Shown here one piece after another: positions 1-7,354 of a stretch of DNA of 64,000 nucleotides. Made by a program: the position numbers and the translations under genes. Positions within the stretch are counted from its first letter, which is position 1; the number at the start of each line of letters is the position of its first letter. The notes under the pieces are model-generated. The model had not been told where the DNA came from. It made no database searches and saw only the letters and a program-made list of their open reading frames with translations. The stretch is from Poriferisodalis sp963663635 (lineage in GTDB: Bacteria; Actinomycetota; Acidimicrobiia; Acidimicrobiales; Poriferisodalaceae), in the NCBI GenBank assembly GCA_963663635.2, contig CAXXMY010000023.1, forward strand, positions 100,274 through 164,273. The letters run 5' to 3'.

Positions 1-2
1 AA

Positions 3-287
3 TGGCTCTCACGCGGCCTCGACCCGACGAACAAGAGCGTCCGGCTCGCCAACTACATCGTCGGGTTGCGCAAGGAGCTGTTCCGCCTCGCCGATGCGTG
101 CGGGGTGGAGCATCCCGGCCTCATCGGGGCCGACAACGTGAACGTGGTCAGCCCGTTCGGCGATCTCGTGCCGGCACATCACGCCTTCGGCGTTCATCGC
201 GAGCGGACCCACAGCCCGGCTCGCATCGCAGGTCTGCGGGTGGCAGTGTGCGCAGACGGCGAGCCGGACATCGACGCGCGTGCGTAA
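3..287 (+). CDS. FMN-binding glutamate synthase family protein, C-terminal end (partial)
   Basis: The gene runs off the left edge; only the last 94 codons are present, in frame from base 3 to TAA at 285-287. The visible start, WLSRGLDPTNKSVRLANY, followed by LRKELFRLADACGVEHP, resembles the tail of GltB-like FMN-binding glutamate synthase domain proteins, where a helical segment follows the TIM-barrel synthase domain. The final 30 residues, rich in Arg and His, look less conserved and may be a strain-specific extension or the product of an old frameshift. The catalytic part lies outside the window, so the substrate cannot be judged. The next gene begins 97 bases downstream on the same strand. 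Confidence 0.6.
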   Translation, partial: WLSRGLDPTNKSVRLANYIVGLRKELFRLADACGVEHPGLIGADNVNVVSPFGDLVPAHHAFGVHRERTHSPARIAGLRVAVCADGEPDIDARA

Positions 288-384
288 GCGGCACCGGGTC
301 GCTGGCAGAATCTGTTTCAACAAGATTCTCCGTGGTATCGGTGTCAGCCGGTCCCGGCGACCTCGCGTGTGACGGGAGAAAACG

Positions 385-1221
385 ATGAGCCGACAGCAGG
401 TGCTTGAAGCAGCCAGGACCCGCATCACCGCAGAGCACAAGGCAACGTTCGCAACCGACGGCGTCGTCAAGGTCCGCGGCGCTGTGGGCGAAGACTGGAT
501 CGAGCGGGTGCTCGAGGTCGCCGAGCAGCAGCTGCGTGACCCCGGCAAGTGGGTGTCGGACACCAACCCCGGCGCGAGCTCGAATCGACTGTTCACGACG
601 CGCTATCGCTGGCAGGAAGATCCCGTGATCGGCGGCTTCGTCTTTGATTCAGGCATGGCGCAGATGGCGGCGGAACTCATGGGTTCGTCGTCAGCGCGGT
701 TCTATTTCGACCATTTGCTCATCAAGGAACCGCGGACCGCGAACCCCACGCCGTGGCACCAAGACATCCCGTACTGGCCCTTCATGGGCAAGCAGATCTG
801 CTCGTCGTGGGTGGCGATGACTCCGGTAACTGTCGCGGAGAGCTCGCTGGAGTTCGTGCGCGGCTCGCACAGCTGGGACGCGTACTACGCACCCGAGTCA
901 TTCGACGGCTCGAAGGGTTTCATGGCCGACTTTGAGGGCGAGAAGATGCCCGATGTCGAGACTGATCGTGCCGGCTACGACATCGTCGGCTTCGACGTCG
1001 AGCCCGGCGACGCCTTGTTCTTCTCCTCGTGGATCATCCACGGTTCGCCCGGCAACGCGGGCGACCATCGGCGTGTTGCGCTGTCCACACGCTGGCTGGG
1101 CGATGACGCCGTGTGGTACCCCCATCCGGGCTGCGACCCCATCGTCACTGATGACGACACCACCGCCGTGGCCGGCGAGTACCCAGCGGACGACAACCGG
1201 TTCCCACTCGTCGCTGTGTAG
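385..1221 (+). CDS. phytanoyl-CoA dioxygenase (PhyH) family protein
   Basis: This is a 278-residue non-haem Fe(II)/2-oxoglutarate oxygenase of the PhyH family, a usual length for the group. The iron ligands are visible as H125-x-D127 in TPWHQDIPYW and a distal His219 in SSWIIHGSPGN, followed by basic residues (HRRVALSTRW) of the kind that bind 2-oxoglutarate. Such enzymes hydroxylate fatty acyl-CoAs or small natural products; the substrate cannot be read from the sequence. The ATG start follows a purine-rich site (GGGAGAAAA) at a good distance. It stands alone between a partial gene and a small membrane protein gene. The family call is firm, the specific reaction unknown. Confidence 0.88.
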   Translation: MSRQQVLEAARTRITAEHKATFATDGVVKVRGAVGEDWIERVLEVAEQQLRDPGKWVSDTNPGASSNRLFTTRYRWQEDPVIGGFVFDSGMAQMAAELMGSSSARFYFDHLLIKEPRTANPTPWHQDIPYWPFMGKQICSSWVAMTPVTVAESSLEFVRGSHSWDAYYAPESFDGSKGFMADFEGEKMPDVETDRAGYDIVGFDVEPGDALFFSSWIIHGSPGNAGDHRRVALSTRWLGDDAVWYPHPGCDPIVTDDDTTAVAGEYPADDNRFPLVAV

Positions 1222-1375
1222 CTATCGGAGCGGTAGCCGAGGGAACGACTGACGTCGATGCTCAGTGAGCTGGGACGGCGGACTAGTCCCACCTCGAACC
1301 CAAGTCGCTATCGCTCCATACCCAGGCACAATTCGGTCTCTAGTATCTCACCGAATCAGTTGAGGAGTGATGTTC

Positions 1376-1675
1376 ATGACCGAAGCCAGTCCTCCGCAGC
1401 CGGCGCCAACGCCCGGTGGCCCAGCCCAGCAAGGCAATGGTCTGGCGATCGCCGGGTTTGTATGCGCGCTCGTCTCGGTGGTGCTGTTTTGGGCCCCGGG
1501 GATCAATTTCGTCCTGTGGGCATTGGGAATCGTGTTCTCCGCAATCGGGCTGAGCCGGGCAAATAAGCGGCAGGCGCCGCATCGAGGTCTAGCGATCGCC
1601 GGTCTCCTCATAGCGCTCGTGCCGGGAACCTTGCTCGTTATTGTCATCTTCCTGGTCACCGTCGTCCCCGCTTAG
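1376..1675 (+). CDS. DUF4190-like small membrane protein
   Basis: This protein of about 99 residues has a Pro/Gln-rich cytoplasmic N-terminus (PPQPAPTPGGP) and two hydrophobic helices, roughly residues 25-50 (LAIAGFVCALVSVVLFW and on) and 72-95. The GLAIAGF motif, repeated as GLAIAGLLIALVPG, is typical of DUF4190 proteins found as small membrane proteins in Actinobacteria. The ATG at 1376 is preferred over upstream GTG/ATG codons at 1367 and 1370 because the TGAGGAG ribosome binding site at 1361-1367 is correctly spaced only for 1376. No function is known for the family. Confidence 0.75.
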   Translation: MTEASPPQPAPTPGGPAQQGNGLAIAGFVCALVSVVLFWAPGINFVLWALGIVFSAIGLSRANKRQAPHRGLAIAGLLIALVPGTLLVIVIFLVTVVPA

Positions 1676-1739
1676 TCGACAACCGAATCCAGCACCTCGC
1701 TCAGGCGGGGCGGCGGATCGCGGGGCTACCGTGCGGGCC

Positions 1740-3413
1740 ATGAGTGAGATGACCGGCGGCGAGGCCGTTGCAGCAACGTTGGCGCGCATGGGCGTGCGGC
1801 ACGTGTTCGGGATCGTCAGCGTCCACAACCTGCCGATCTACGAGGCACTGTCGGTACGCGACGACATCGAAGTGGTGAAGGTTCGCCACGAGCAGGCGGC
1901 CGCGCACGCCGCCGACGCCTACTTTCGGGCCACGGGTGAGATGGGCGTGCTGCTGACGTCGACTGGCCCGGGCGCGGCCAACGCCGTGTCGGGGCTGTAC
2001 GAAGCAGGTTTCTCCAGCTCGGCTGTGCTGATGGTGACGGGGCAGACCGAGTCGCGCTTCTACGGCAAGGGCAAGGGATTCCTGCACGAGAACGAGGGTC
2101 AGCTGGCCATGCTGCGCTCGGTGTGCCGCAGTGTCGCCTCGGTTCGGCATCCGGGAGAGATCTCGACCGAGATTGCCCGGGTTGCCGACGACATCCGCAC
2201 CGGCCGGCCCCAGCCCGGTGCCGTTGAGATCCCCATCGACTTCCAGTACGCACGCGTGGGAAATGCCGCCGAAGCTGGTTCGCCGCACGTGGCTCGCCTT
2301 GCGCCCAATGGAGCATTGCTGGACGACGCCGCAGAACGTCTTGCGTCCGCAGAGCGCCCCGTCATCTGGGCAGGCGGTGGCGTCAACATTGCCGATGCAT
2401 CCGGTGAGCTGACGGCGTTGGCGCAGCGGCTCGGTGCGCCAGTGTTCACCACCATCGAAGGCCGAGGCTCGATCAGCGAAGAGCATCCGCTGTCGCTGGG
2501 GTTCCGTTCGGATCGCCCCCAGATGGCCGACGTGTTCGCAGAAGCCGATCTGATGCTGGCCGTCGGCACCCGGTTCCAGAACTACGCCACGCGAGTGTGG
2601 GCGCTGGAGCTGCCGGCAGAGCTGATCCACCTTGACGTCGACCCCGGTGTCATCGGGCTCAACTACAAGCCGTCGCTGGCAGTGATCGGCGACGCGAAGC
2701 TCAGCCTGGCGGGTCTGGTCGAGCGACTGGGCGACGGTGCGCCGACGATTGACGACGGATTCGTCGAGCGCTCCCGCAAGCACCGGGCTGCCGACATGGA
2801 AGCGCTGCGTGATGAGGTCGGCGCCGATCATGCCGCCATCTGTGACCTGATGCGGCAGCTCTTGCCCCTCGACGCGCGCGTCGTGCGCGACACCACGGTT
2901 CCCGGCTACATGTGGGGCAATCGACTGCTGCCGATCATTGCGCCTCGAACGTCAATCCGGGCTGCCAATGCCGCCATCGGACCCGGCGTGCCGATGGCTA
3001 TCGGCGCCGCGCTCGGCACTGGGAAACCGACGGTCGTCATCCAGGGCGATGGCGGGCTGATGCTGTCGATCGGCGAGATCTCGTCGCTGGCCGAGCACGG
3101 CCTGCCGGTCATCGTCTGCGTGTTCAACGACGGCGGCTACGGCGTGCTGCGCATCATCCAGGACGCACTGTGGGACACCCACCACGGCACCGAGATCGGC
3201 GGCATCGACTTCGTCGGCGTCGCCCAGGCGATGGGCGTGCCCGCCGAACGCGTCGCCAGCGTTTCCGAGTTCGAGGCCGCGTTCAGCCGTGCCGTCGATC
3301 GTGCGAGCGGCGCATCAGGTCCCTTCGGCCCCACCGTGCTCGACATCGACCTCACCGCTCTCATCCCCATCACGTTCCCGCTGCCCGCTCACCAGCGCCG
3401 CCGCGAGGACTGA
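1740..3413 (+). CDS. thiamine diphosphate-dependent enzyme, acetolactate synthase-like
   Basis: This 557-residue protein has the three-domain layout of the acetolactate synthase/benzoylformate decarboxylase superfamily. The N-terminal Pyr domain contains the catalytic-type glutamate in VRHEQAAAHAADAY, the central domain carries VIWAGGGVNIA, and the C-terminal PP domain holds the diphosphate/Mg motif GDGGLMLSIGE ending in NDGGYGVLR. The length fits. Substrate is not predictable: members include acetolactate synthase, glyoxylate carboligase, oxalyl-CoA decarboxylase and benzaldehyde lyase. No small regulatory subunit (IlvH) follows, which argues for a catabolic enzyme over branched-chain amino acid synthesis. 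ATG 1740 is chosen because the protein then begins directly with MSEMTGGEAVAATLARMGV, the usual N-terminus. Confidence 0.85.
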   Translation: MSEMTGGEAVAATLARMGVRHVFGIVSVHNLPIYEALSVRDDIEVVKVRHEQAAAHAADAYFRATGEMGVLLTSTGPGAANAVSGLYEAGFSSSAVLMVTGQTESRFYGKGKGFLHENEGQLAMLRSVCRSVASVRHPGEISTEIARVADDIRTGRPQPGAVEIPIDFQYARVGNAAEAGSPHVARLAPNGALLDDAAERLASAERPVIWAGGGVNIADASGELTALAQRLGAPVFTTIEGRGSISEEHPLSLGFRSDRPQMADVFAEADLMLAVGTRFQNYATRVWALELPAELIHLDVDPGVIGLNYKPSLAVIGDAKLSLAGLVERLGDGAPTIDDGFVERSRKHRAADMEALRDEVGADHAAICDLMRQLLPLDARVVRDTTVPGYMWGNRLLPIIAPRTSIRAANAAIGPGVPMAIGAALGTGKPTVVIQGDGGLMLSIGEISSLAEHGLPVIVCVFNDGGYGVLRIIQDALWDTHHGTEIGGIDFVGVAQAMGVPAERVASVSEFEAAFSRAVDRASGASGPFGPTVLDIDLTALIPITFPLPAHQRRRED

Positions 3414-3449
3414 CGCTGACCGAAAGTTTCCGTCGGTCCGTCCCAAGTT

Positions 3450-3468
3450 TGGCCGTATAATGGCCGTA
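3450..3468 (+). promoter_or_regulatory. promoter and candidate operator of the TacA-TacT pair
   Basis: A perfect TATAAT hexamer (3456-3461) lies between two direct copies of TGGCCGTA (3450-3457 and 3461-3468), 11 bases apart, or about one helical turn. It sits 46 bases before the antitoxin start. Toxin-antitoxin promoters are commonly autorepressed by the antitoxin, so repeats straddling the -10 box fit an operator. The -35 region is weak. Inference from pattern only. Confidence 0.5.
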
Positions 3469-3513
3469 CATCACCCTTTGATGCGGTGCGGGTCGAGAGA
3501 GGGAGCGCATGCG

Positions 3514-3801
3514 ATGGCGAATGCAGCGAACCGTGTACGGAGTGCGCGACTCGAAGTGCGTATGTCGCCCGCCGACCGCCGACTCATCGACGAGGCGGTT
3601 GCCGTCTCGGGAACGGCGTTGACCGATTTCGTGTTGTCCAGCCTCCGAATGTCAGCGCACGACGCGCTTGCAGACCGGACGACGTTCGCACTTGATGACG
3701 ATGCCCGCCGGGTCTGGGATGAACTGAACTATCGACCAGTCCGCGAACTCGCTGGACTTGAGGCGCTGATGTCGCGGCCATCGCCGTTCGTCGACGAGTG
3801 A
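3514..3801 (+). CDS. tacA: type II antitoxin, TacA/DUF1778 family
   Basis: A 95-residue protein with an N-terminal ribbon-helix-helix region (RLEVRMSPADRRLIDEAVAV, then SGTALTDFVLSSLRMSA) and an acidic C-terminal neutralising tail ending RPSPFVDE. This is the DUF1778/TacA pattern. It should bind its own operator and neutralise the acetyltransferase encoded next, with which it overlaps by four bases (GTGA). The ATG at 3514 follows GAGAGAGGGAG at a good distance; longer in-frame starts upstream would run through the promoter. Partner type and gene order make the assignment firm. Confidence 0.85.
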   Translation: MANAANRVRSARLEVRMSPADRRLIDEAVAVSGTALTDFVLSSLRMSAHDALADRTTFALDDDARRVWDELNYRPVRELAGLEALMSRPSPFVDE

Positions 3802-4316
3802 CGACTCGTTTCCGGTCGCCGCGGTTGCTTGAACCCGGCGACGATGTCTCGGGGTTCACCTGCGGATCCGAGGCGCAGACTCGTTGGCTCCGGCGGCACG
3901 GCCGCCAAGCTCATGCCGCTGGCACAACCAGAGTGTTCGTCGTCACGCCCACTGACAGGGCCGAGGTCGTCGCCTACTACGCATGGTGCATGGCGAGCAT
4001 CACAACCGCCGACGCCCCCGAACGGCTCCGCGCCGGTGCCGGAAGATATCCGCAGCCGGTCGCGTTGCTTGCCCGGCTCGGCGTTTCTGTCAGCCATGAA
4101 GGACGAGGGCTCGGGGCTGGATTGCTGGCCGATGTCATGAGGCGAGCTGCCTCAGCTGGGCGCACGATCGGCTGCCGAGGTCTGCTTGTCCACGCTGAAT
4201 CGGACGAGGCTCGCGCGTTCTACCTGCACCTGGTTCCAGAATTCGAATCGTCGCCCACCGATTCGCTCCATCTGGTCCTCGTGATGAAGGACATCCGTCG
4301 GCACGTAGTGACCTGA
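3798..4316 (+). CDS. tacT: GNAT acetyltransferase toxin, TacT-like
   Basis: This 172-residue GNAT-fold protein carries the acetyl-CoA pyrophosphate loop in SHEGRGLGAGLLADVM (about residues 98-113) and a late conserved tyrosine in ARAFYLHLVPEF. TacT-like toxins acetylate the amino group of charged aminoacyl-tRNAs and stop translation; the N-terminal pattern with CGSEAQTRWLRRHGRQ matches this subfamily rather than ribosomal protein acetyltransferases. GTG start at 3798 overlaps the antitoxin stop, so translation is coupled. No residue needed for activity appears lost. Confidence 0.85.
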   Translation: MTTRFRSPRLLEPGDDVSGFTCGSEAQTRWLRRHGRQAHAAGTTRVFVVTPTDRAEVVAYYAWCMASITTADAPERLRAGAGRYPQPVALLARLGVSVSHEGRGLGAGLLADVMRRAASAGRTIGCRGLLVHAESDEARAFYLHLVPEFESSPTDSLHLVLVMKDIRRHVVT

Positions 4317-4340
4317 TGTGCCGCCGAGCCGAGTCGTTGT

Positions 4341-5522
4341 TTACAGGCCTGAGGTATCCATGTCGAGGTCGAAGAAGGTGCGGCCCGCAACTTCCATGAC
4401 GGGCATTGCGACCATGAAGTGAGCGGAGGCCGTCTGTGCGTCACGCAGGTGGCGCTGCAGCGGCGACGCCTCGAAGATTGCGGTGCCGCCCACGGCGGAG
4501 TTCATGGATTGGATGACTCGCAGACTCGTCTGCATGGCGTGCACGGTTGCGGTGCGCAGGTCCCGTCGGATTGCCAGGTCGGCTAACCCGTGCTGTGCCC
4601 GGTCCCACGCTGCATCGATCGTTGTGTACAGCAGCATGCGCGCAGCTCGCACCTCGGTGTCGGCAACTGCTACGGCGCTGTGCAGCGCGGGTCGTTGTCC
4701 CAGCGTGCGGCGGGAGCCTTGGGGCACCTTCGCCTTGCCCACCTCGATGACCTCGTCGATGCAGGCTCTGGCCATCCCGAGTGCGATTGCACCGATGGGC
4801 AGCGCCAGCAGACCAAACAGCGACAGCCGGTACAGCGGCTCGGCGGCGTACGGCGACTTCAGGATGTCGCGTTCGAATGCAATACGAGGGGCGGGGAGCC
4901 AGATGTCGTCAGCTTCGAACGTGCTCGATCCCGAGCCGCGCAGCCCGCTGGTGTGCCAGTCGTCGTGGATCACGATCTCGTCTGGGCGGAAGAAGGCGCG
5001 ACCTTCCGCTGTCCCGGCGGCATCGTCGGAGCCGTCGCTGTAGATCTGCACACCTCCGGAGATCCACTCAGCGTTGTGAGAACCCGATGCCCAGGCCCAG
5101 CTGCCGCTCACGACGTAACCGTCGCTGCCATCGGGTCCCGGGGCCCGCGTTGCATGGCCCGACGAAGCGAACACGCCCGCGGTGATGACGTCAGGGTTCT
5201 CCAGCACTTCGGCGAGCTGTGAGGGTTTCAGCGCCGCGAACATGATTTGCGATGTGGATCCGATGAACGTGCACCACGCCGCCGATGCGTTGCCCATCGC
5301 GAGCGTCTCGCTGACCCTCGCCACGGCGGTCGGCGACAGCCCCATACCGCCGAGTGCCGGCGGCACCAGCGTCCGGTAGTAGCCGTCGGCGGCAAACGCC
5401 TCGGCGAGATCCTGCGGCAACTGCCGCAGCCGGTCGATCTCGACGCTGCGCTCTCGCAGCGCCGGGATCCATTCGACCGCACGCGTCAGCATCTCGTCGC
5501 TGGCGGCGTCGGCCTCTGTCAT
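4341..5522 (-). CDS. acyl-CoA dehydrogenase-fold flavoprotein (monooxygenase or dehydrogenase)
   Basis: This 393-residue protein has the all-alpha/beta/all-alpha layout of the acyl-CoA dehydrogenase superfamily: an N-terminal helical domain (LPQDLAEAFAADGYYRTLVP), a middle beta domain with WAWASGSHNAEWISGG, and a C-terminal helical domain ending HFMVAMPVMEVAGRTFFDLD. The LxxAFAxxGxYRxLVP pattern and the lack of a clear catalytic glutamate in the usual position resemble the HsaA/DszC-type flavin-dependent oxygenases as much as true acyl-CoA dehydrogenases, so the reaction is left open. The ATG overlaps the stop of the upstream Ldh-type gene by four bases, so the two are a translationally coupled operon. 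Confidence 0.8.
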   Translation of the reverse strand: MTEADAASDEMLTRAVEWIPALRERSVEIDRLRQLPQDLAEAFAADGYYRTLVPPALGGMGLSPTAVARVSETLAMGNASAAWCTFIGSTSQIMFAALKPSQLAEVLENPDVITAGVFASSGHATRAPGPDGSDGYVVSGSWAWASGSHNAEWISGGVQIYSDGSDDAAGTAEGRAFFRPDEIVIHDDWHTSGLRGSGSSTFEADDIWLPAPRIAFERDILKSPYAAEPLYRLSLFGLLALPIGAIALGMARACIDEVIEVGKAKVPQGSRRTLGQRPALHSAVAVADTEVRAARMLLYTTIDAAWDRAQHGLADLAIRRDLRTATVHAMQTSLRVIQSMNSAVGGTAIFEASPLQRHLRDAQTASAHFMVAMPVMEVAGRTFFDLDMDTSGL

Positions 5523-6670
5523 AGCGATCCCTCGGTGGGCGCGGCTGCGGCGACGGCTTCGCAATCGAACGGAACGCCAAGCTCGTCGCCGATACGGCGA
5601 AGCGAACGGACCACCGACGCGGGATAGCTCACCGTGCCCACGGCTGTGCGGCGGTCCATCTCAAGCTGCTCCAGCTCGCCCGGCAGGTACACCGTCTGGC
5701 CCGGCAGGGCATCTTCGGCGCCCGCGGCGCGAATCTGGTCGACCATCGATTCGATGTCGTCGTAGTAGCCGTCGAGGTCGCGGAACACGCCGGGATTCAT
5801 CAGGAGGAAAAACTGCCCCCGGCGTCCGACGGCCACGTCGCCAGTGTGGGCAGAGCCCGCGAGGATGCCGGCGGCGATGTTCGAGGCGGTCACCATGCCG
5901 ATGCCCTTGTAGCCGCCGATGGCCGGCACGATACCTCGCATCGCAACATCAGGATCCACAGTGGGGTTGCCGTCGCGATCCAGGAAGCCCCAGGCCTCGG
6001 GAATCTCCTTGCCCTCGGAACGGGCCCGCAGCACCTTGCCGAGCGCGACCGGGGTGATCGCCATGTCGAGCACGATCGGCGGATCGTTACGGCGGGGGAA
6101 CGTCCACACGATGGGGTTGTTGCCGAACAGCTTGCGGCGGCTGCCGAACGGCGCAAGATTCGGCACCGACGTCGTCGTGCTGTAGCAGACGAAACCCTCC
6201 TCAGCTGCGCGATACGGGTAGTTCGCCCCGCAGCCCCAGTCGTTGGAGTTACGGATCACACCCACGACCAGTCCGCTCTCGCGAGCGGCCTCGATGAGCT
6301 GCTCCATAAAGCGGGTGATGACGAGCTGACCGAGTCCGTGGTGCCCGTCGGCCACCAGCACCGACGGCGTGCGGGTCACGATCTCGCACTGCGCTGTCGG
6401 ATCGGTGGTGCCGTCGCGGAACCAGTTCACGTACCAGCTGACCCGCTGGAAACCGTGCGTGTCCACGCCGCGCCGGTCCGACCACAGCTGATTCTCGACA
6501 ACGGTCGCTGCGTCGTCCGGAGCCATTCCAGCGGCCACATACGCAGCGATGCCCCACGGCCGCAGCTCGTCGAGCCGGAATGACAGCGGAGCACTGGGGT
6601 CGCCCGCTGCGGGCCGGTCGTCGGGGATGCCTCTCGGCAGGGCCTCGTCTCTCGTGGACTTCTCACTCAT
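5519..6670 (-). CDS. Ldh family oxidoreductase (malate/L-lactate/ureidoglycolate dehydrogenase type)
   Basis: This 383-residue NAD(P)-dependent dehydrogenase belongs to the Ldh_2 family. Family features include the substrate-side HGFQRVSWYV segment after RRGVDTHG, a catalytic-type His in ADGHHGLGQ, and the cofactor-side stretch LFGNNPIVWTFPR with DMAITPVALGKV. Members reduce 2-oxo acids such as oxaloacetate, pyruvate, 2,3-diketogulonate or oxidise ureidoglycolate; the specificity is not visible. The ATG at 6670 gives the family's normal N-terminus after a short linker; longer forms would include low-complexity sequence without homology. It is the first gene of a two-gene operon with the flavoprotein downstream. 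Confidence 0.85.
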   Translation of the reverse strand: MSEKSTRDEALPRGIPDDRPAAGDPSAPLSFRLDELRPWGIAAYVAAGMAPDDAATVVENQLWSDRRGVDTHGFQRVSWYVNWFRDGTTDPTAQCEIVTRTPSVLVADGHHGLGQLVITRFMEQLIEAARESGLVVGVIRNSNDWGCGANYPYRAAEEGFVCYSTTTSVPNLAPFGSRRKLFGNNPIVWTFPRRNDPPIVLDMAITPVALGKVLRARSEGKEIPEAWGFLDRDGNPTVDPDVAMRGIVPAIGGYKGIGMVTASNIAAGILAGSAHTGDVAVGRRGQFFLLMNPGVFRDLDGYYDDIESMVDQIRAAGAEDALPGQTVYLPGELEQLEMDRRTAVGTVSYPASVVRSLRRIGDELGVPFDCEAVAAAAPTEGSL

Positions 6671-6722
6671 GTCTGGTTGCACTTCTCCGGCTCGATCTAC
6701 GGAGAGTTTGTACACCTCATGA

Positions 6723-6761
6723 GTTCGCGACGCGTGGCGGGAGGGAGCCGACTGGTCATGC
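6723..6761. repeat. 39-bp imperfect direct repeat, copy 1
   Basis: Starts GTTCGCGACGCGTGGCGGGA and ends GGTCATGC. It matches 8734-8772 at about 33 of 39 positions in the same orientation. The two copies bracket a segment holding the HicB-like gene, the dehydrogenase remnant and the DUF4143 ATPase gene. This copy overlaps the last codons of the HicB-like gene. It may mark the edges of an inserted segment or belong to a dispersed repeat family. Confidence 0.5.
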
Positions 6762-7028
6762 AGTAACGGCGATTTCGCCTTCACGGAACGAAGGGATGGG
6801 GTGACCGAGTTCTTGACCGAGTTCAACCCACCCGGCGAGAACCTCGCGGAGCTTGTCGCGAGCTTCGTCCGGCGTGGCGCCGTAGGCCGAAGCGCCGGGG
6901 CATTCGGAATTCTCGGCCCACCATTCGACGAGGTCGCCGTCGTCATCACAGACCTCTTCGAGGGTGGCTCCGGCGAGAGCAGCATTGAGCCAGCTCTCCA
7001 GCTGGAGCTTCGACGGGGTCTTGGCCAT
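6756..7028 (-). CDS. HicB-family antitoxin-like protein (orphan)
   Basis: A 90-residue acidic protein whose central and C-terminal part (ENSECPGASAYGATPDEARD, followed by KLREVLAGWVELGQELGHPIP) matches the HicB partial RNase H-like fold, in which the CPG..AxGxTxxEA pattern is diagnostic. HicB proteins neutralise the HicA mRNA interferase. No HicA-like reading frame is visible on either side, so this copy is an orphan antitoxin, a HicB-like regulator, or a remnant whose toxin was lost. The strand upstream holds a truncated dehydrogenase fragment, which suggests rearrangement here. Confidence 0.65.
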   Translation of the reverse strand: MAKTPSKLQLESWLNAALAGATLEEVCDDDGDLVEWWAENSECPGASAYGATPDEARDKLREVLAGWVELGQELGHPIPSFREGEIAVTA

Positions 7029-7075
7029 GGCCCCAATGTAGTTCTGCGCTCCCGGGTGCCCGCTTCGTGTTCCCC

Positions 7076-7216
7076 CTACAGCGCCGCGATCACCGCGGTG
7101 GCGAAGTCCTCGGTGCCTGCCGTGCCGCTCTGTTCAGGCGTGAGGCGCTCGCCTTCTTCGTAGACCCCTGCGAGCGCCCGGTCGAGCCGGTGTGCCGTGT
7201 CGTCGGTCAAATCATC
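7076..7216 (-). pseudogene. C-terminal remnant of an isocitrate/isopropylmalate dehydrogenase-like gene
   Basis: Reading the minus strand to TAG at 7076-7078 gives a tail beginning DTAHRLDRALAGVYEEGERL and ending TPEQSGTAGTEDFATAVIAAL. This closely matches the end of the longer dehydrogenase gene at 11066-12141 (DRLDRALAQVYEVGEHVTPD and GGTAGTEDFATAVIEAL). No start codon or upstream catalytic region accompanies it, so only the last 40 or so codons survive. Upstream, in another frame, a short NLYG match to the same family may be a further trace. This is a truncated second copy of the family. Confidence 0.7.
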
Positions 7217-7354
7217 GATTGCAAGCCATACAGATTGCCGATGAGCATCTAGACAATTTGTCGCTTATGAGACATGCAAATTGCTGGCGAAACCCCTAAC
7301 TAATTGTTGATTGGAAGGCAGGAGGATTGTCGATGGGGCGCTAGGTTTGGACGC

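Noticed and set aside
1701..2831. 376-codon minus-strand frame opposite the thiamine-diphosphate enzyme
   Set aside because: No motif, low-complexity composition and complete overlap with a well supported gene.
6756..7354. HicA toxin partner for the HicB-like protein
   Set aside because: Frames on both sides were inspected; only the dehydrogenase remnant and an AT-rich spacer are present.
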